A stretch of DNA of 64,000 nt. It comes from CAIWHR01 sp963788185. GTDB taxonomy: Bacteria > Pseudomonadota > Gammaproteobacteria > Burkholderiales > Casimicrobiaceae. Of this stretch, positions 8,720-17,787 are shown piece after piece. The DNA is taken from positions 30,166-94,165 of the forward strand of contig CAWBGE010000025.1 of the NCBI GenBank assembly GCA_963788185.1, written 5' to 3'. The notes under the pieces are model-generated. The model did no database searches. It worked only from the letters and a program-made list of their open reading frames with translations, and was not told where the DNA came from. The position numbers and the translations under genes are program-made. Numbering within the stretch: the first letter of the stretch is position 1; every line of letters begins with the position of its first letter.

Positions 8720-9861
8720 TCCTCGGCCTCATCCGCCAGCGCTACACGCCCTTCGGCGGCGCCGAGCGCTTCGTCGAGCGGGCGATGGCAGCGCTGCAGG
8801 CGCGCGGCGTGAGCCTGCGCGTGTATACGCGGCGCTGGCCGGCGTCGGCATCGGCGTCGATCGAGCCCGTCATCTGCGACCCCTTCCACATCGGCAACCG
8901 CTGGCGCGACGCGAGCTTTGCGCGGGCGGTCAAGGCGGCGCTGGCGAAGGATCGGCCGGACCTCGTGCAGACGCACGAACGCATCGACGGCTGCGACATC
9001 TTCCGCGCCGGCGACGGCGTCCACCGCGTCTGGCTCGAGGAGCGCCTGCGCGCCGGGGGCCGACTCGAGCGGCTCTCCATCGCCGCCAACGGCTACCATC
9101 GCTACATTCTCGACGCCGAGGCCAGGGTCTTCGCCGATCCGGGAATGAAGGCCGTGATCTGCATCTCGCAGATGGTGAAGGACGACATCCGCGCGCACTT
9201 CGACATCGCCGACGACAAGCTGCACGTCATCTACAACGCCGTCGACCCCGCCGAGTTCGGCCCGCAGTTGCGCGTTCATCGCGCCGCCATGCGCCGCTCG
9301 CTTCAACTCGACGACGACGCGACGGTCTTCCTGCTCGTCGGCTCCGGCTACGCACGCAAGGGGGTTCCGGCCGCGCTGCGGGCACTCGCGCGCTTGCCTG
9401 ACGAAGCGCGGCTCATCATCGTCGGTCGCGACAAGAACGCAAACCGCTACCACGCGCTGGCGCGGCGCGAGGGCGTGGCGCGACGCGTGCATTTCGCCGG
9501 ACCGCAACCCGATCCCAAGCCCTATTACGGGGCCGCCGACGCGTTCGTGATGCCGACGCTGTACGACCCGCTGTCCAACGCCGTTCTCGAAGCGCTCGCC
9601 TGCGGGTTGCCGGTGATCACCAGCGACCGCTGCGGCGCCGGCGAGCGGGTGCGCGAATTCGGCGCCGGCGTCACCTGCGGCGCCAGCGACATCGACGCGA
9701 TTGCCGCGGGCATGCGCGCGTTCATGGAGCCCGGCCTGCGCGCCGACGGATCGCGCCGGGCGCTCGCCGCGGTCGCCGAGCTTTCCCCGGAAGCTATGAG
9801 CGGACGCCTGCTCGCGCTCTACAACGCGCTCCTCTCGGCACCCGCGGGCAGCCGGCTATAA
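8716..9861 (+). CDS. Glycosyltransferase family 4, probable LPS core enzyme (WaaG-like)
   Basis: A 381-aa GT-B fold enzyme. The N-terminal glycine-rich loop reads RYTPFGGAERFVERAM, followed by RAGDGVHRVWLEE, a stretch seen in WaaG-related core glucosyltransferases. The C-terminal nucleotide-sugar domain contains LLVGSGYARKGV, the EX7E-type region MPTLYDPLSNAVLEALACGLP and ITSDRCGAGE. It is coupled by ATGA overlap to the upstream heptosyltransferase. The stop TAA lies inside a TATAAT box for the next gene. The sugar donor is unknown. Confidence 0.85.
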   Translation: MILGLIRQRYTPFGGAERFVERAMAALQARGVSLRVYTRRWPASASASIEPVICDPFHIGNRWRDASFARAVKAALAKDRPDLVQTHERIDGCDIFRAGDGVHRVWLEERLRAGGRLERLSIAANGYHRYILDAEARVFADPGMKAVICISQMVKDDIRAHFDIADDKLHVIYNAVDPAEFGPQLRVHRAAMRRSLQLDDDATVFLLVGSGYARKGVPAALRALARLPDEARLIIVGRDKNANRYHALARREGVARRVHFAGPQPDPKPYYGAADAFVMPTLYDPLSNAVLEALACGLPVITSDRCGAGERVREFGAGVTCGASDIDAIAAGMRAFMEPGLRADGSRRALAAVAELSPEAMSGRLLALYNALLSAPAGSRL

Positions 9862-9862
9862 T
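9857..9862 (+). promoter_or_regulatory. TATAAT box embedded in the stop codon region, upstream of asnB-like gene
   Basis: TATAAT in the context GGCTATAATCGGCGG. The TAA stop of the preceding glycosyltransferase (9859-9861) is inside the hexamer. It would give a leader of about 70 nt to the amidotransferase gene at 9941 and suggests an internal promoter in the operon. Confidence 0.45.
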
Positions 9863-9940
9863 CGGCGGCGCGCCCGGCGCCGCAGCGACGGCGGCAGCGC
9901 GAGCCCCATCAAGCCGGCGTCTCTCCCAACGAAACTCGTC

Positions 9941-11806
9941 ATGTGCGGCATCGCCGGCTACCTTTCCACTCACCCGAATGCCCGTGCGGCGCTGCCCGCG
10001 ATGACGGCCGCGCTCGCGCACCGTGGGCCCGATGCCGACGGCTTCCACTACGACGGCCCGGTCGGTCTCGGGCACCGCCGGCTGTCGGTCATCGACCTTG
10101 CCGGCAGCCGGCAGCCGCTGGTGAGCGCCGACGGCAAGACCGCGCTCGTTTTCAACGGCGAGATCTACAACTTTCGCGCATTGCGGGCCGAACTCGAAGC
10201 CTTCGGCCACCGCTTCGCGACACAAGGCGACGGCGAAGTCATCCTGATCGGCTGGCGGCAGTGGGGGGCGAAGCTGCTCGACCGTCTCGCCGGCATGTTC
10301 GCCTTCGCGCTCTGGGACGGGGACCGGCGCGAGATGTTCGTCGCCCGCGATCACCTGGGCGTCAAGCCGCTGTACTACGCGTGGCACGACGGTTCGCTCG
10401 TCTTCGGCTCGGAACTGAAGGCGCTGCTGCCGTTTCCCGATCTGCCGCGCCGCATCGACGTCGACGCGCTGATGCTCTACCTGGAGTGCCAGTACATTCC
10501 CGCGCCGCGCAGCATCTACGCGGACGTGAAGAAGCTCCTGCCGGGACACTGGCTCTCCGCGAGAAATGGCGCGTTGACCACCGGCTGCTACTGGCGGCCC
10601 TCGTACGTGCCGAAGCACGCGCTGACATTGCCCGCCGCGGTCGAGGCGCTCGATCGCGAGCTTGCGCGTTCGATCGAGTCGATGCTGATCGCCGACGTGC
10701 CGCTGGGCGCATTCGTCAGCGGTGGCGTCGATTCCGGCGTGATCGCGGCGATCGCCACGCGTGTCGCCGGCCGCAGCATCGACACCTTCAACCTCGGCTT
10801 CACCGGCACCGATGTCGGCAGCGAGCACGTCGAAGCCGACGCGGTCGCGCGCCACATCGGCAGCCGTCACCATTGCCTGATGCTCGGGCCGGACGACGTT
10901 TTGCCGGCACTCGACCGCTGGGTCGACGTGTTCGACGAGCCTTTCGGCGACCAGGCCGCGCTGCCGACGATGCTGCTGGCCGAATACGCGCGCCGCGAGG
11001 TGACGGTCGTCCTGACCGGCGAGGGAGCGGACGAGGTGTTCGGCGGCTACGGCAACTACGCGAAGCGTATGCGCGAAGAGCGATTCACCCGCGTGCTCGG
11101 CGCACCGGGCTCGCCGTTTCCCGCGCTCATCCGCCGCCTCCCGCCGCGGCTCGCCCGCGATCGCCTGCTCAAGGCGGCGACGGAGCCGCGCGCGCGCCGC
11201 TACGCGACGATACCGAACATCTTCGACTCGCTGTTGCGCGGCGAGTACTTCACCGACCGCTTCAACCGCCTTGCGACCGCGCGCATCGCCGATCACGCCG
11301 CCGCGCTCTACGCGCAATGCGATTCGCCCTCGTACCTCGATCATCTGCTCGACATCGACGCGCGACTGTGGCTGCCGGACGACCTCCTGGCCAAGGTCGA
11401 CCGGGCGACGATGGCGTATTCGCTCGAGGCCCGTGTTCCTTATCTCGATCACGCGTTCTACGGCTGGTGCGCGCGCCTCGAACCGGCGCTGAAGGTCGAT
11501 GGCAACGCGTGCAAGGTCGTCCTGAAGGCGTTGGCCGAGCGCTATCTGCCGCGCGAGATCGTCCATCGGCCCAAGCAAGGCTTCATGATGCCGCTCGACC
11601 GCTGGCTGGCACGCGAACTCAAGCACGACATCGCCGAAGCACTCGGACCGCGCGGCATCGCGCGGCGGGGACTCGTGCGCCCGGAAGCGGTCACCCGTCT
11701 GCTCGCCGAGCACACGTCGGGACGCAGGAACCACGCGATGCGCCTGTGGGTGCTGCTGATCCTCGAGCGCTGGTTCGCGCGCTACGAGCCGGAGTTCGCG
11801 CTGTGA
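9941..11806 (+). CDS. asnB: Asparagine synthase-like glutamine amidotransferase (first copy)
   Basis: A 621-aa class II amidotransferase. The ATG places the nucleophilic cysteine at position 2 (MCGIAGY), which fixes the start. The N-terminal glutaminase domain shows ALAHRGPDADG, LGHRRLSVIDL, LVFNGEIYNF and DGEVILIGWRQWG. The synthetase domain contains the ATP pyrophosphatase loop FVSGGVDSGVIAA and LTGEGADEVFGGYGNY, with a C-terminal PKQGFMMPLDRWL. It may make asparagine, but its place among LPS-type glycosyltransferases, with a second copy 1.2 kb away, suggests amidation of a surface sugar or sugar precursor. Its stop is the first codon of mini-ORF repeat copy A. Confidence 0.88.
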   Translation: MCGIAGYLSTHPNARAALPAMTAALAHRGPDADGFHYDGPVGLGHRRLSVIDLAGSRQPLVSADGKTALVFNGEIYNFRALRAELEAFGHRFATQGDGEVILIGWRQWGAKLLDRLAGMFAFALWDGDRREMFVARDHLGVKPLYYAWHDGSLVFGSELKALLPFPDLPRRIDVDALMLYLECQYIPAPRSIYADVKKLLPGHWLSARNGALTTGCYWRPSYVPKHALTLPAAVEALDRELARSIESMLIADVPLGAFVSGGVDSGVIAAIATRVAGRSIDTFNLGFTGTDVGSEHVEADAVARHIGSRHHCLMLGPDDVLPALDRWVDVFDEPFGDQAALPTMLLAEYARREVTVVLTGEGADEVFGGYGNYAKRMREERFTRVLGAPGSPFPALIRRLPPRLARDRLLKAATEPRARRYATIPNIFDSLLRGEYFTDRFNRLATARIADHAAALYAQCDSPSYLDHLLDIDARLWLPDDLLAKVDRATMAYSLEARVPYLDHAFYGWCARLEPALKVDGNACKVVLKALAERYLPREIVHRPKQGFMMPLDRWLARELKHDIAEALGPRGIARRGLVRPEAVTRLLAEHTSGRRNHAMRLWVLLILERWFARYEPEFAL

Positions 11807-11874
11807 GCGCGCCGGGCCGCCCCGAGCGCGAGCGCCGTAGCGCGCAGCGCGAAGGCACTGCCGGGCGGTCATGA
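11803..11874 (+). CDS. Mini-ORF repeat copy A: 23-aa coupled peptide between two genes
   Basis: The sequence encodes 23 residues starting (V/M)SAPGRPERERRSAQREG, the dispersed SAxGRPEGExRSAQxEG repeat. The GTG start overlaps the TGA of the upstream amidotransferase (GTGA) and the TGA stop overlaps the ATG of the downstream glycosyltransferase (ATGA), so it works as a translational relay through the junction. No ribosome-binding site of its own is evident. Whether the peptide accumulates is unknown. Most diverged copy at the 3' end (TAGRS instead of SPV). Confidence 0.55.
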   Translation: MSAPGRPERERRSAQREGTAGRS

Positions 11875-12980
11875 AGCCGCTTTCCATCGTGCACACCGAG
11901 AACTCCTGCGGCTGGGGCGGGCAGGAGATCCGCATCCTCACCGAGGCGCGCGGGTTCCTCGATCGCGGTCATCGCGTCACCCTCATCGCTCCCGCCGAAG
12001 CGCCGATCGCTCCGGCCGGCGAAGCGATGGACATCCCGGTCGTGCGCCTGCCGATCGCGAGAAAGCGCCTGCCTGCTTTCGTTGCGCTGCGCCACTGGCT
12101 CGCCGCACATCGCCGCGACATCGACGTGCTGAACACCCACAGCTCCACCGACAGCTGGCTCGGTGCGCTCGCCTGCGCCACGATTCCGGGCGCGCCCCCC
12201 ATCGTGCGCACCCGCCACGTGTCGACCACGGTCCGGAACCGCCCGACGACGCGCTGGCTCTACACGCGCGCCACGGCGCACATCGTGACGACGGGGGAAG
12301 CGCTGCGCGCGCAGCTGGCACGCGACAACGCGGTGCCGCTCGACCGCATGACGTCGATCCCGACCGGCATCGATCTTCATCGCTTCGTCCCCGGCGAGCC
12401 GCGCGATGCGCGCGCGCGCCTGGGCCTTCCCGACCTGCCGGCGCTCGGAATCGTCGCGACGCTGCGCGACTGGAAGGGGCACGACTACCTCTTCGAGGCG
12501 CTCGCCAGCGACCGCGATGCGTGGGCGGGCTGGCAGGTGCTCGTCATCGGCGACGGGCCCTATCGCGATCGGCTGGACATGCACCTCGCGCGCATCGACC
12601 TCGCCGACCGCGTGCGCTTCGTCGGCCAGCAGCAGGACGTCGTTCCCTGGCTGCAGGCGCTCGATCTGTTCGCGCTGCCCTCCTACGGCGAGGAAGGCGT
12701 GCCGCAGGCCATCATGCAGGCGATGGCCTGCGGGCTGCCGGTCGTCTCGACCACCGTCGGCGCGATCGCCGAGGCGGTGACGGCCGACGTCACCGGCCTC
12801 GTCGTCAAGCCGCGCTCGGTGCCGATGCTCGCCGCTGCGCTCGCCCGCCTGCGCGACGACGCGGCGCTGCGGGTGCGATTCGCGCGCGCCGGTCGTGAAC
12901 GCGCCGTGGCGAATTTCGCCCTCGACATCATGCTCGACCGGATGGAGCGGGTGTTCCGGATGGTGGCGAAGGAACGCTGA
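11871..12980 (+). CDS. Glycosyltransferase family 4
   Basis: A 369-aa GT-B glycosyltransferase. The N-terminal HTENSCGWGGQEIRILTEA is the donor-side glycine-rich loop; DVLNTHSSTDSW follows. The C-terminal domain has LGIVATLRDWKGHDYLFEAL, VIGDGPYRDRLD and the EX7E-like PSYGEEGVPQAIMQAMACGL. Such enzymes are common in LPS core and O-antigen loci of betaproteobacteria. Translation is probably coupled to mini-ORF copy A, whose stop overlaps this ATG. The next gene begins one base after this stop. Confidence 0.85.
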   Translation: MKPLSIVHTENSCGWGGQEIRILTEARGFLDRGHRVTLIAPAEAPIAPAGEAMDIPVVRLPIARKRLPAFVALRHWLAAHRRDIDVLNTHSSTDSWLGALACATIPGAPPIVRTRHVSTTVRNRPTTRWLYTRATAHIVTTGEALRAQLARDNAVPLDRMTSIPTGIDLHRFVPGEPRDARARLGLPDLPALGIVATLRDWKGHDYLFEALASDRDAWAGWQVLVIGDGPYRDRLDMHLARIDLADRVRFVGQQQDVVPWLQALDLFALPSYGEEGVPQAIMQAMACGLPVVSTTVGAIAEAVTADVTGLVVKPRSVPMLAAALARLRDDAALRVRFARAGRERAVANFALDIMLDRMERVFRMVAKER

Positions 12981-12981
12981 C

Positions 12982-14817
12982 GTGTGCGGCATCGCCGGAT
13001 TTTTCTCCACGCGCAGCGTCGCCCCGACGACGACGGAACGCATGCTGGCAGCGCTGCGCCGACGCGGGCCCGATGCCGAGCACGCGGTGTTCTTCGATGC
13101 GAACCTGAAGCGCACCGACGGCGCCGCGCCCAATGCGCTCATCCACACCCGGCTGTCGATCATCGACCCCTCTCCCGAGGCCGACCAGCCGATGGCCAAT
13201 GCGGCGGGCGACGTCTGGATCGCCTACAACGGCGAAGTCTACGACTGGACCGCGGACGCACAGGCGCTGCGGGACGCGGGTTACGTGTTTCGCACGCGCT
13301 CGGACACCGAGTTCATCCTGCATGCCTACGAACACTGGGGGATCGACTGCATCGAGCGGCTGCGCGGCATGTTCGCGATCGCCATCGTCGACCTGCGCCG
13401 GCGCTGCGTCTATCTCGTGCGCGACCGCCTGGGCCTCAAGCCCGTCGTCTATGCGCAGCGTCCCGAGGGCCTTGCCTTCGCCTCGACGGTGCGTGCCCTG
13501 CTGCCCTGGCTGCCGGCCGAGGCACGGCGATTTTCCGCCGAAGGGATCGACGCCTATCTCGCCCACCGCACGGTGCCGGCGCCGCGCACGATCATCGACG
13601 GCGTGTCGCGACTGCCGCCGGCGCACTATCTTTGCTACGACCTCGCGACGCACCGCGCTGCGTCGACCGAGTACTGGCGGCCGGCGCCGACGACGGACGC
13701 CTGGCTGCCGACCTTCGACGCAGCGATCCGCATGCGCACGGTGGCCGACCGGCCGCTGGGCGTGTTCCTGTCGTCGGGCATCGACTCGTCGGCGATCGCC
13801 TGCCGTCTCGCGGCGATGGGTTTCAATCGCCTGCAGTCGTTCACCGCCGCTTTCCCGGGAACGGCATTCGACGAGAGCGGGCGGGCTGCGCTGGCCGCGC
13901 AGCGGCTGGGACTGCCCAACCTCGCCGTGCCGATCCCGCAGCGGATCGAACGCGACTTCAGCCGGATCGTCGCCGACCTCGACGAGCCCTTTGCCGATCC
14001 GTCCAGCGTGCCGACCTGGTACCTGTCGCGCGAAACCACGCGCCACGTCAAGGTGGTGCTGGGCGGCGACGGCGGCGATGAGATGTTCGGCGGCTACAAG
14101 CGCTACGCGAAGCACCTGCGCACCCGGTGGCGGCGCGGCCTCGTGCTGCCGTCGCTCGGAATCGCGCCCAACATCGGCGGCAGCGGCTGGCAGCGGCTGC
14201 GCGAAGAACTGCGCCTCGACTGGAAGAGCGCGTACGCGTTGCGGTTTTCCGGCATGACGCCGGGCGAGCGCGCCTTTCTCGCGCCCGAAGCCGCGCCGTG
14301 CGCACATTACTGGCGTATGCCGGGCGCCGATGCACCCGACGACCTTTCGACGTTGCTCGAAATCGATCGCCTCAACTACCTGCCCGACTACATCCTGCGC
14401 AAGGCGGACCTGTGCACGATGGCGCACGGCCTGGAGATGCGCGCGCCGTTTCTCGACCATCGGCTGGTCGCGGCGACCATCGGACTGTCGGCCCGCGAGC
14501 GGTTCACCGCGCCGGCAAAGAAGTTCCTCGCGCCGACGCTGGCAGCGCTGGGCGACCTCGACCCCTTCGCGCAGAAGAAGCGTGGCTTCAACCCGCCGGT
14601 TGCCGGCTGGCTCGAGGGCGACCTCGCGCCACGTCTGGCGGGCCTGGGGGCGCGGCTGGACCAGTTGACGACGGGCTTTCTCGCGGCGCCGCGCGTCGAC
14701 GCCTTCGTGGCGACGTGGCGAGTGCGTCCGGCCCTGGGCGAACAGCTGCTGCAGCTTCTGATTCTCGACGAGTCGCTCGCCCAGCTTGCCGCGCTGGCCG
14801 GGGACGCCCAACCATGA
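12982..14817 (+). CDS. Asparagine synthase-like glutamine amidotransferase (second copy)
   Basis: A 611-aa paralogue of the enzyme at 9941. The GTG at 12982 gives MCGIAGFF with Cys2 as nucleophile, so the earlier in-frame start is rejected. Motifs include LRRRGPDAEH, TRLSIIDPS, AYNGEVYDW, FLSSGIDSSAIACRL (ATP loop) and LGGDGGDEMFGGYKRYAKHL. It differs clearly from the first copy (IHTRLSIIDPSPEADQP insert, different C-terminus), so this is not a recent tandem duplication. Context suggests two different amidation steps in one glycan pathway. The stop overlaps the next GT9 start (ATGA). Confidence 0.87.
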   Translation: MCGIAGFFSTRSVAPTTTERMLAALRRRGPDAEHAVFFDANLKRTDGAAPNALIHTRLSIIDPSPEADQPMANAAGDVWIAYNGEVYDWTADAQALRDAGYVFRTRSDTEFILHAYEHWGIDCIERLRGMFAIAIVDLRRRCVYLVRDRLGLKPVVYAQRPEGLAFASTVRALLPWLPAEARRFSAEGIDAYLAHRTVPAPRTIIDGVSRLPPAHYLCYDLATHRAASTEYWRPAPTTDAWLPTFDAAIRMRTVADRPLGVFLSSGIDSSAIACRLAAMGFNRLQSFTAAFPGTAFDESGRAALAAQRLGLPNLAVPIPQRIERDFSRIVADLDEPFADPSSVPTWYLSRETTRHVKVVLGGDGGDEMFGGYKRYAKHLRTRWRRGLVLPSLGIAPNIGGSGWQRLREELRLDWKSAYALRFSGMTPGERAFLAPEAAPCAHYWRMPGADAPDDLSTLLEIDRLNYLPDYILRKADLCTMAHGLEMRAPFLDHRLVAATIGLSARERFTAPAKKFLAPTLAALGDLDPFAQKKRGFNPPVAGWLEGDLAPRLAGLGARLDQLTTGFLAAPRVDAFVATWRVRPALGEQLLQLLILDESLAQLAALAGDAQP

Positions 14818-15959
14818 GCAGCCGGGCCTGGGCGCGGCCGCTGGTCGTCGGGCTGGCGCTCGTCAGCATGGTTGCCGACGTCCTGCCCCGGCGGCGGCGC
14901 ACGCGGCCGACGAACCCGCGGCGCATCCTCATCGCCCATCACCTGCTGCTCGGCGACACGCTGATGGTCACGCCGCTGCTCGCCAAGTGCCGGGCCCTGT
15001 GGCCGCAATCCGAGATCATCATGACCTGTCCCGTGCCGTGGGCAGGCCTGTACGCGACGATGCCCTACGGCGTCGAGGCGATCGCCTATGACCCCGCCGA
15101 CCCGGCAACGCTGGGTCCGTTGCTGAAGCGGCGTGAGTTCGACCTCGCGCTGATCCCCGGCGACAATCGCCTGCAGTGGCTTGCGCGCGCGCTCGGCGCG
15201 CGGTGGATCGTCGCCTTTGCCGGCGACAGCCCGGCGTGGAAGGACTGGCCGGGCGACGAGTTGCGCGCGTATCCGGACATTGCGATGGCCTGGGGGGACA
15301 TCTGCGCGCTGCTCGTCGACGGGCCTGCACCTGCACCGTTCGTGCGTGCCGACTGGCCCCAGCCGCCCGTAGCGATCTTCCGCCAGCCGCCACGGCCCTA
15401 TGTCGTGCTGCACATCGGCGCGAGCACGCCGCTGAAACAGTGGTCGCCGCGGCGCTGGCGGGCGATCGGCAAACGGCTGGCCGATGCCGGTTATGCGGTC
15501 GCGCTTTCGGTCGGACCGGGCGAGGCGCAACTCCTCGACCCGATCGATCCGTCGGGCCGCTGGACGCGCTACGCGGGATCGCTGTCGGTGGCCGAGTTGT
15601 GGCGGCTGTTCGTCGATGCCGAACTCGTCGTCTGCCCGGACACCGGGGTGGCGCACCTCGCGCGCATCGTCGGCGTGCCGGCCGTCGTCCTCTACGGGCC
15701 GGGATCGGCACTGCTGTCGGGCGCGGGGGATTTCTGGCGCAAGAGTCCGTATACCGCGGTGACGATTCCCGACTTTCCCTGCCGCGATCAGCACGTCACC
15801 ATGAAGCGCCAGATTTCCTGGGTCCGGCGCTGCGAACGCTTTCCCGGCGATGGCCCCGAACGCTGCGGCGAAGCGAAGTGCATGCTCGCGCTGTCCGAGG
15901 AGATGGTGTGGGCTGCGATCTCCGAACGCCTGGCTCACGGCTCCCCCGAGGCCGCATGA
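14814..15959 (+). CDS. Glycosyltransferase family 9 (heptosyltransferase-like)
   Basis: A 381-aa GT9 enzyme. An N-terminal hydrophobic segment (PLVVGLALVSMVADVL) could anchor it to the inner membrane. The GT9 core shows RILIAHHLLLGDTLMVTPLLA, YVVLHIGASTPLKQWSP and LVVCPDTGVAHLARIVGVPAVVLYGP. The C-terminal third contains a Cys-rich part (DFPCRDQH, RRCERF, GEAKCML), as in other family members. It is coupled to the upstream amidotransferase and ends in an ATGA overlap with mini-ORF copy B. Sugar and acceptor unknown. Confidence 0.82.
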   Translation: MSSRAWARPLVVGLALVSMVADVLPRRRRTRPTNPRRILIAHHLLLGDTLMVTPLLAKCRALWPQSEIIMTCPVPWAGLYATMPYGVEAIAYDPADPATLGPLLKRREFDLALIPGDNRLQWLARALGARWIVAFAGDSPAWKDWPGDELRAYPDIAMAWGDICALLVDGPAPAPFVRADWPQPPVAIFRQPPRPYVVLHIGASTPLKQWSPRRWRAIGKRLADAGYAVALSVGPGEAQLLDPIDPSGRWTRYAGSLSVAELWRLFVDAELVVCPDTGVAHLARIVGVPAVVLYGPGSALLSGAGDFWRKSPYTAVTIPDFPCRDQHVTMKRQISWVRRCERFPGDGPERCGEAKCMLALSEEMVWAAISERLAHGSPEAA

Positions 15960-16054
15960 GCGCGACGGGCCGCCCCGAGGGCGAATGCCGGAGCGCGCAG
16001 CGCGAAGGTAGTCCAGTGAGCGTCGCTTCTCGGCCCTCCGTGCTGCCCGTATAA
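15956..16054 (+). CDS. Mini-ORF repeat copy B: 32-aa peptide
   Basis: ATG overlaps the TGA of the GT9 gene (ATGA). It encodes MSATGRPEGECRSAQREGS followed by PVSVASRPSVLPV. The first 22 codons (to about 16021) are the dispersed repeat. The tail is unique sequence, and its TAA stop lies inside the TATAAT box at 16050. A real peptide product is uncertain, but the frame and the coupling are the same as in copy A. Confidence 0.5.
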   Translation: MSATGRPEGECRSAQREGSPVSVASRPSVLPV

Positions 16055-16055
16055 T
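16050..16055 (+). promoter_or_regulatory. TATAAT box upstream of the lipid-type operon
   Basis: TATAAT in CCGTATAATTCGCAG, about 97 nt before the methyltransferase start at 16152. It overlaps the stop codon of mini-ORF B. It probably starts a transcript separate from the glycan operon. Confidence 0.45.
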
Positions 16056-16151
16056 TCGCAGACTGGACGGTGCAGACGAGCCGTCTTCCGAACGAGTCTG
16101 GCCGGATCGCAGCGACGACCGCCGCCAGAACCCACCTGCCGGCCGGAGGCC

Positions 16152-16763
16152 ATGGCGGATCTTCCTCTCGGTGTGCTGACGGCGACGGTCTGGACCTACT
16201 GGTTCTGCGTCGGCTACATGATCGTTCGCATCCGCCGCAAGCAGCGCAAGCTCGTCGGCGTCCCCGAACAGGCGCTGGAGCGCACGATGTGGCTCGTCTG
16301 GGTGCCGCTCGTCGTCCTGTGGGCGACGCTGCCTTGGCAGGCGCTACGCCACGCGACCGGGCTTCTGGCGCTGCCCGAATTCGCCCGTGGCGGCGGACTC
16401 GCCATGGCCGTGCGCCTGGTTGCGGCGCTGGGCGCGGTGACCTGCCTCGCCTTCACGATCCGCTGCTGGATCCAGATGGGCAAGGACTGGCGGATGGAGG
16501 CCTCGCGCGACAATACCAACCTCATCACCGACGGACTGTTCAGTCGTATCCGGCATCCGATCTACGCGTTCTCGGTCGCGCTGATGCTTTGCTCGGCGGT
16601 GATCCTGCCGTCGTTGCCGATGCTGGCCGTCGCCGTCGTCCACGTGCTGCTGATGAACATCAAGGCGCGCAACGAGGAGCGCCACCTGCTGCAATCCCAT
16701 GGCGAAGCCTACGCCCGCTACATCGCGCGCACCGGACGCTTCTTTCCGCGGCTCGGTTCCTGA
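16152..16763 (+). CDS. Isoprenylcysteine carboxyl methyltransferase-like membrane methyltransferase
   Basis: A 203-aa integral membrane protein with about five hydrophobic segments. The C-terminal half has the ICMT/PEMT SAM-binding signature: TDGLFSRIRHPIYAFSVAL (conserved RHP), then ARNEERHLLQSHGEAYARY (conserved E and Y) and TGRFFPRL. Bacterial members methylate lipids, quinone precursors or unknown small molecules. A strong Shine-Dalgarno (GGAGG at 16145) precedes the ATG. Its end overlaps the next gene by 65 nt. As first gene of a lipid-type operon it may methylate a lipid intermediate; that is inference. Confidence 0.75.
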   Translation: MADLPLGVLTATVWTYWFCVGYMIVRIRRKQRKLVGVPEQALERTMWLVWVPLVVLWATLPWQALRHATGLLALPEFARGGGLAMAVRLVAALGAVTCLAFTIRCWIQMGKDWRMEASRDNTNLITDGLFSRIRHPIYAFSVALMLCSAVILPSLPMLAVAVVHVLLMNIKARNEERHLLQSHGEAYARYIARTGRFFPRLGS

Positions 16764-17787
16764 GGCACCCGATCGCGGGCGCCGCGCCTGCGTCGCGCTG
16801 GCCGCGCTCGCCCCCTTCGGCGTCGCAGCACAAGCGCTGTGGCCCGCGCCGGATCGCCCGCCGAAGCAGCAACCCGAGGACGTCGACCGCGAAACAGCGT
16901 CGAGGCTCTTTCGCCTCGATCCCGATCGCATCGCGGCCGCCGACGTCCGCGAGATTCTGCAGCGCGTTCCGGCGCCCCGCATCATCGCACTGCAAGGCAG
17001 CGTTGCGCTGGTGACGATGGAGCCGCTGGCCGAATTCCTGATCGCCATGGGGTTTCCGGCGGACAAGCTCGCGCATCCCCGCGACGGCGCGCTCACGCAC
17101 GGCAGTTTCGGCAGCAGCGAGGTGCTCGCCGGCACGATCGCCTGGCATTACGAGCGCGAGGGCGTCGTTCCGCTGCTGATCGGGCACAGCCAGGGCGGGA
17201 TGCTGGCGATCCGCACGCTGCACGAGCTCGCCGGCGCGTTCAACGAATCGCTCGCCGTCTGGGATCCGGTCCTGGACGAGGCGCAGCCCCGGACGACCAT
17301 CACCGACCCGCGCACGGGACGCGAACGTCCGGTGCTCGGGCTCAAGCTGCCGTGGGCTGCCGCGATCGCCACCGGCAAATTGCCGCGCCTGATGCTCGGC
17401 CAGTGGTCGATGCTCGCGCGCCTCACCCGGATCCCCGACACCGTCGGCGAGTTCACCGGCTTCGCGATGGAATGGGATCCGATCGCCGGCAACTTCGGCA
17501 GCGTCGATCCCTACGTCGCGACGGGGACGGCGCGCGTGCGCAACGTGCTCCTTCCCTCCGCGTACAATCACATCTCGCTCCCGCAACTCGCCCATCTGGC
17601 GGCCCAGCCGGCGACCCGTGCGTGGATCGACGACTACGTGCCGGATCGCGCCGCCGCGCTGCCGTCGGCGGAATTCGACACCGTGAATATCGTCCATGCC
17701 GCCGAGATCTGGCACAGCGTGAAAAGACATTGGTGCCGCGAAGCGCAGCGCCTGCTGGCGGCGACTGCGGAAAAGGCGACGTCGTGA
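16699..17787 (+). CDS. Alpha/beta hydrolase, exported (first paralogue)
   Basis: A 362-aa protein with an alpha/beta-hydrolase nucleophile elbow LLIGHSQGG (Ser in GHSQG). Residues about 28-45 (RRACVALAALAPFGVAAQA) look like a signal peptide set back from the ATG. The start overlaps the previous gene by 65 nt, but no other in-frame start fits. The C-terminal part (ARVRNVLLPSAYNHISLPQ and HAAEIWHSVKRHW) is clearly related to the gene at 19067, with His in AYNHI a candidate catalytic residue. The two paralogues flank a condensation-type acyltransferase, so they may be lipases or thioesterases of the same pathway. Confidence 0.7.
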   Translation: MAKPTPATSRAPDASFRGSVPEAPDRGRRACVALAALAPFGVAAQALWPAPDRPPKQQPEDVDRETASRLFRLDPDRIAAADVREILQRVPAPRIIALQGSVALVTMEPLAEFLIAMGFPADKLAHPRDGALTHGSFGSSEVLAGTIAWHYEREGVVPLLIGHSQGGMLAIRTLHELAGAFNESLAVWDPVLDEAQPRTTITDPRTGRERPVLGLKLPWAAAIATGKLPRLMLGQWSMLARLTRIPDTVGEFTGFAMEWDPIAGNFGSVDPYVATGTARVRNVLLPSAYNHISLPQLAHLAAQPATRAWIDDYVPDRAAALPSAEFDTVNIVHAAEIWHSVKRHWCREAQRLLAATAEKATS

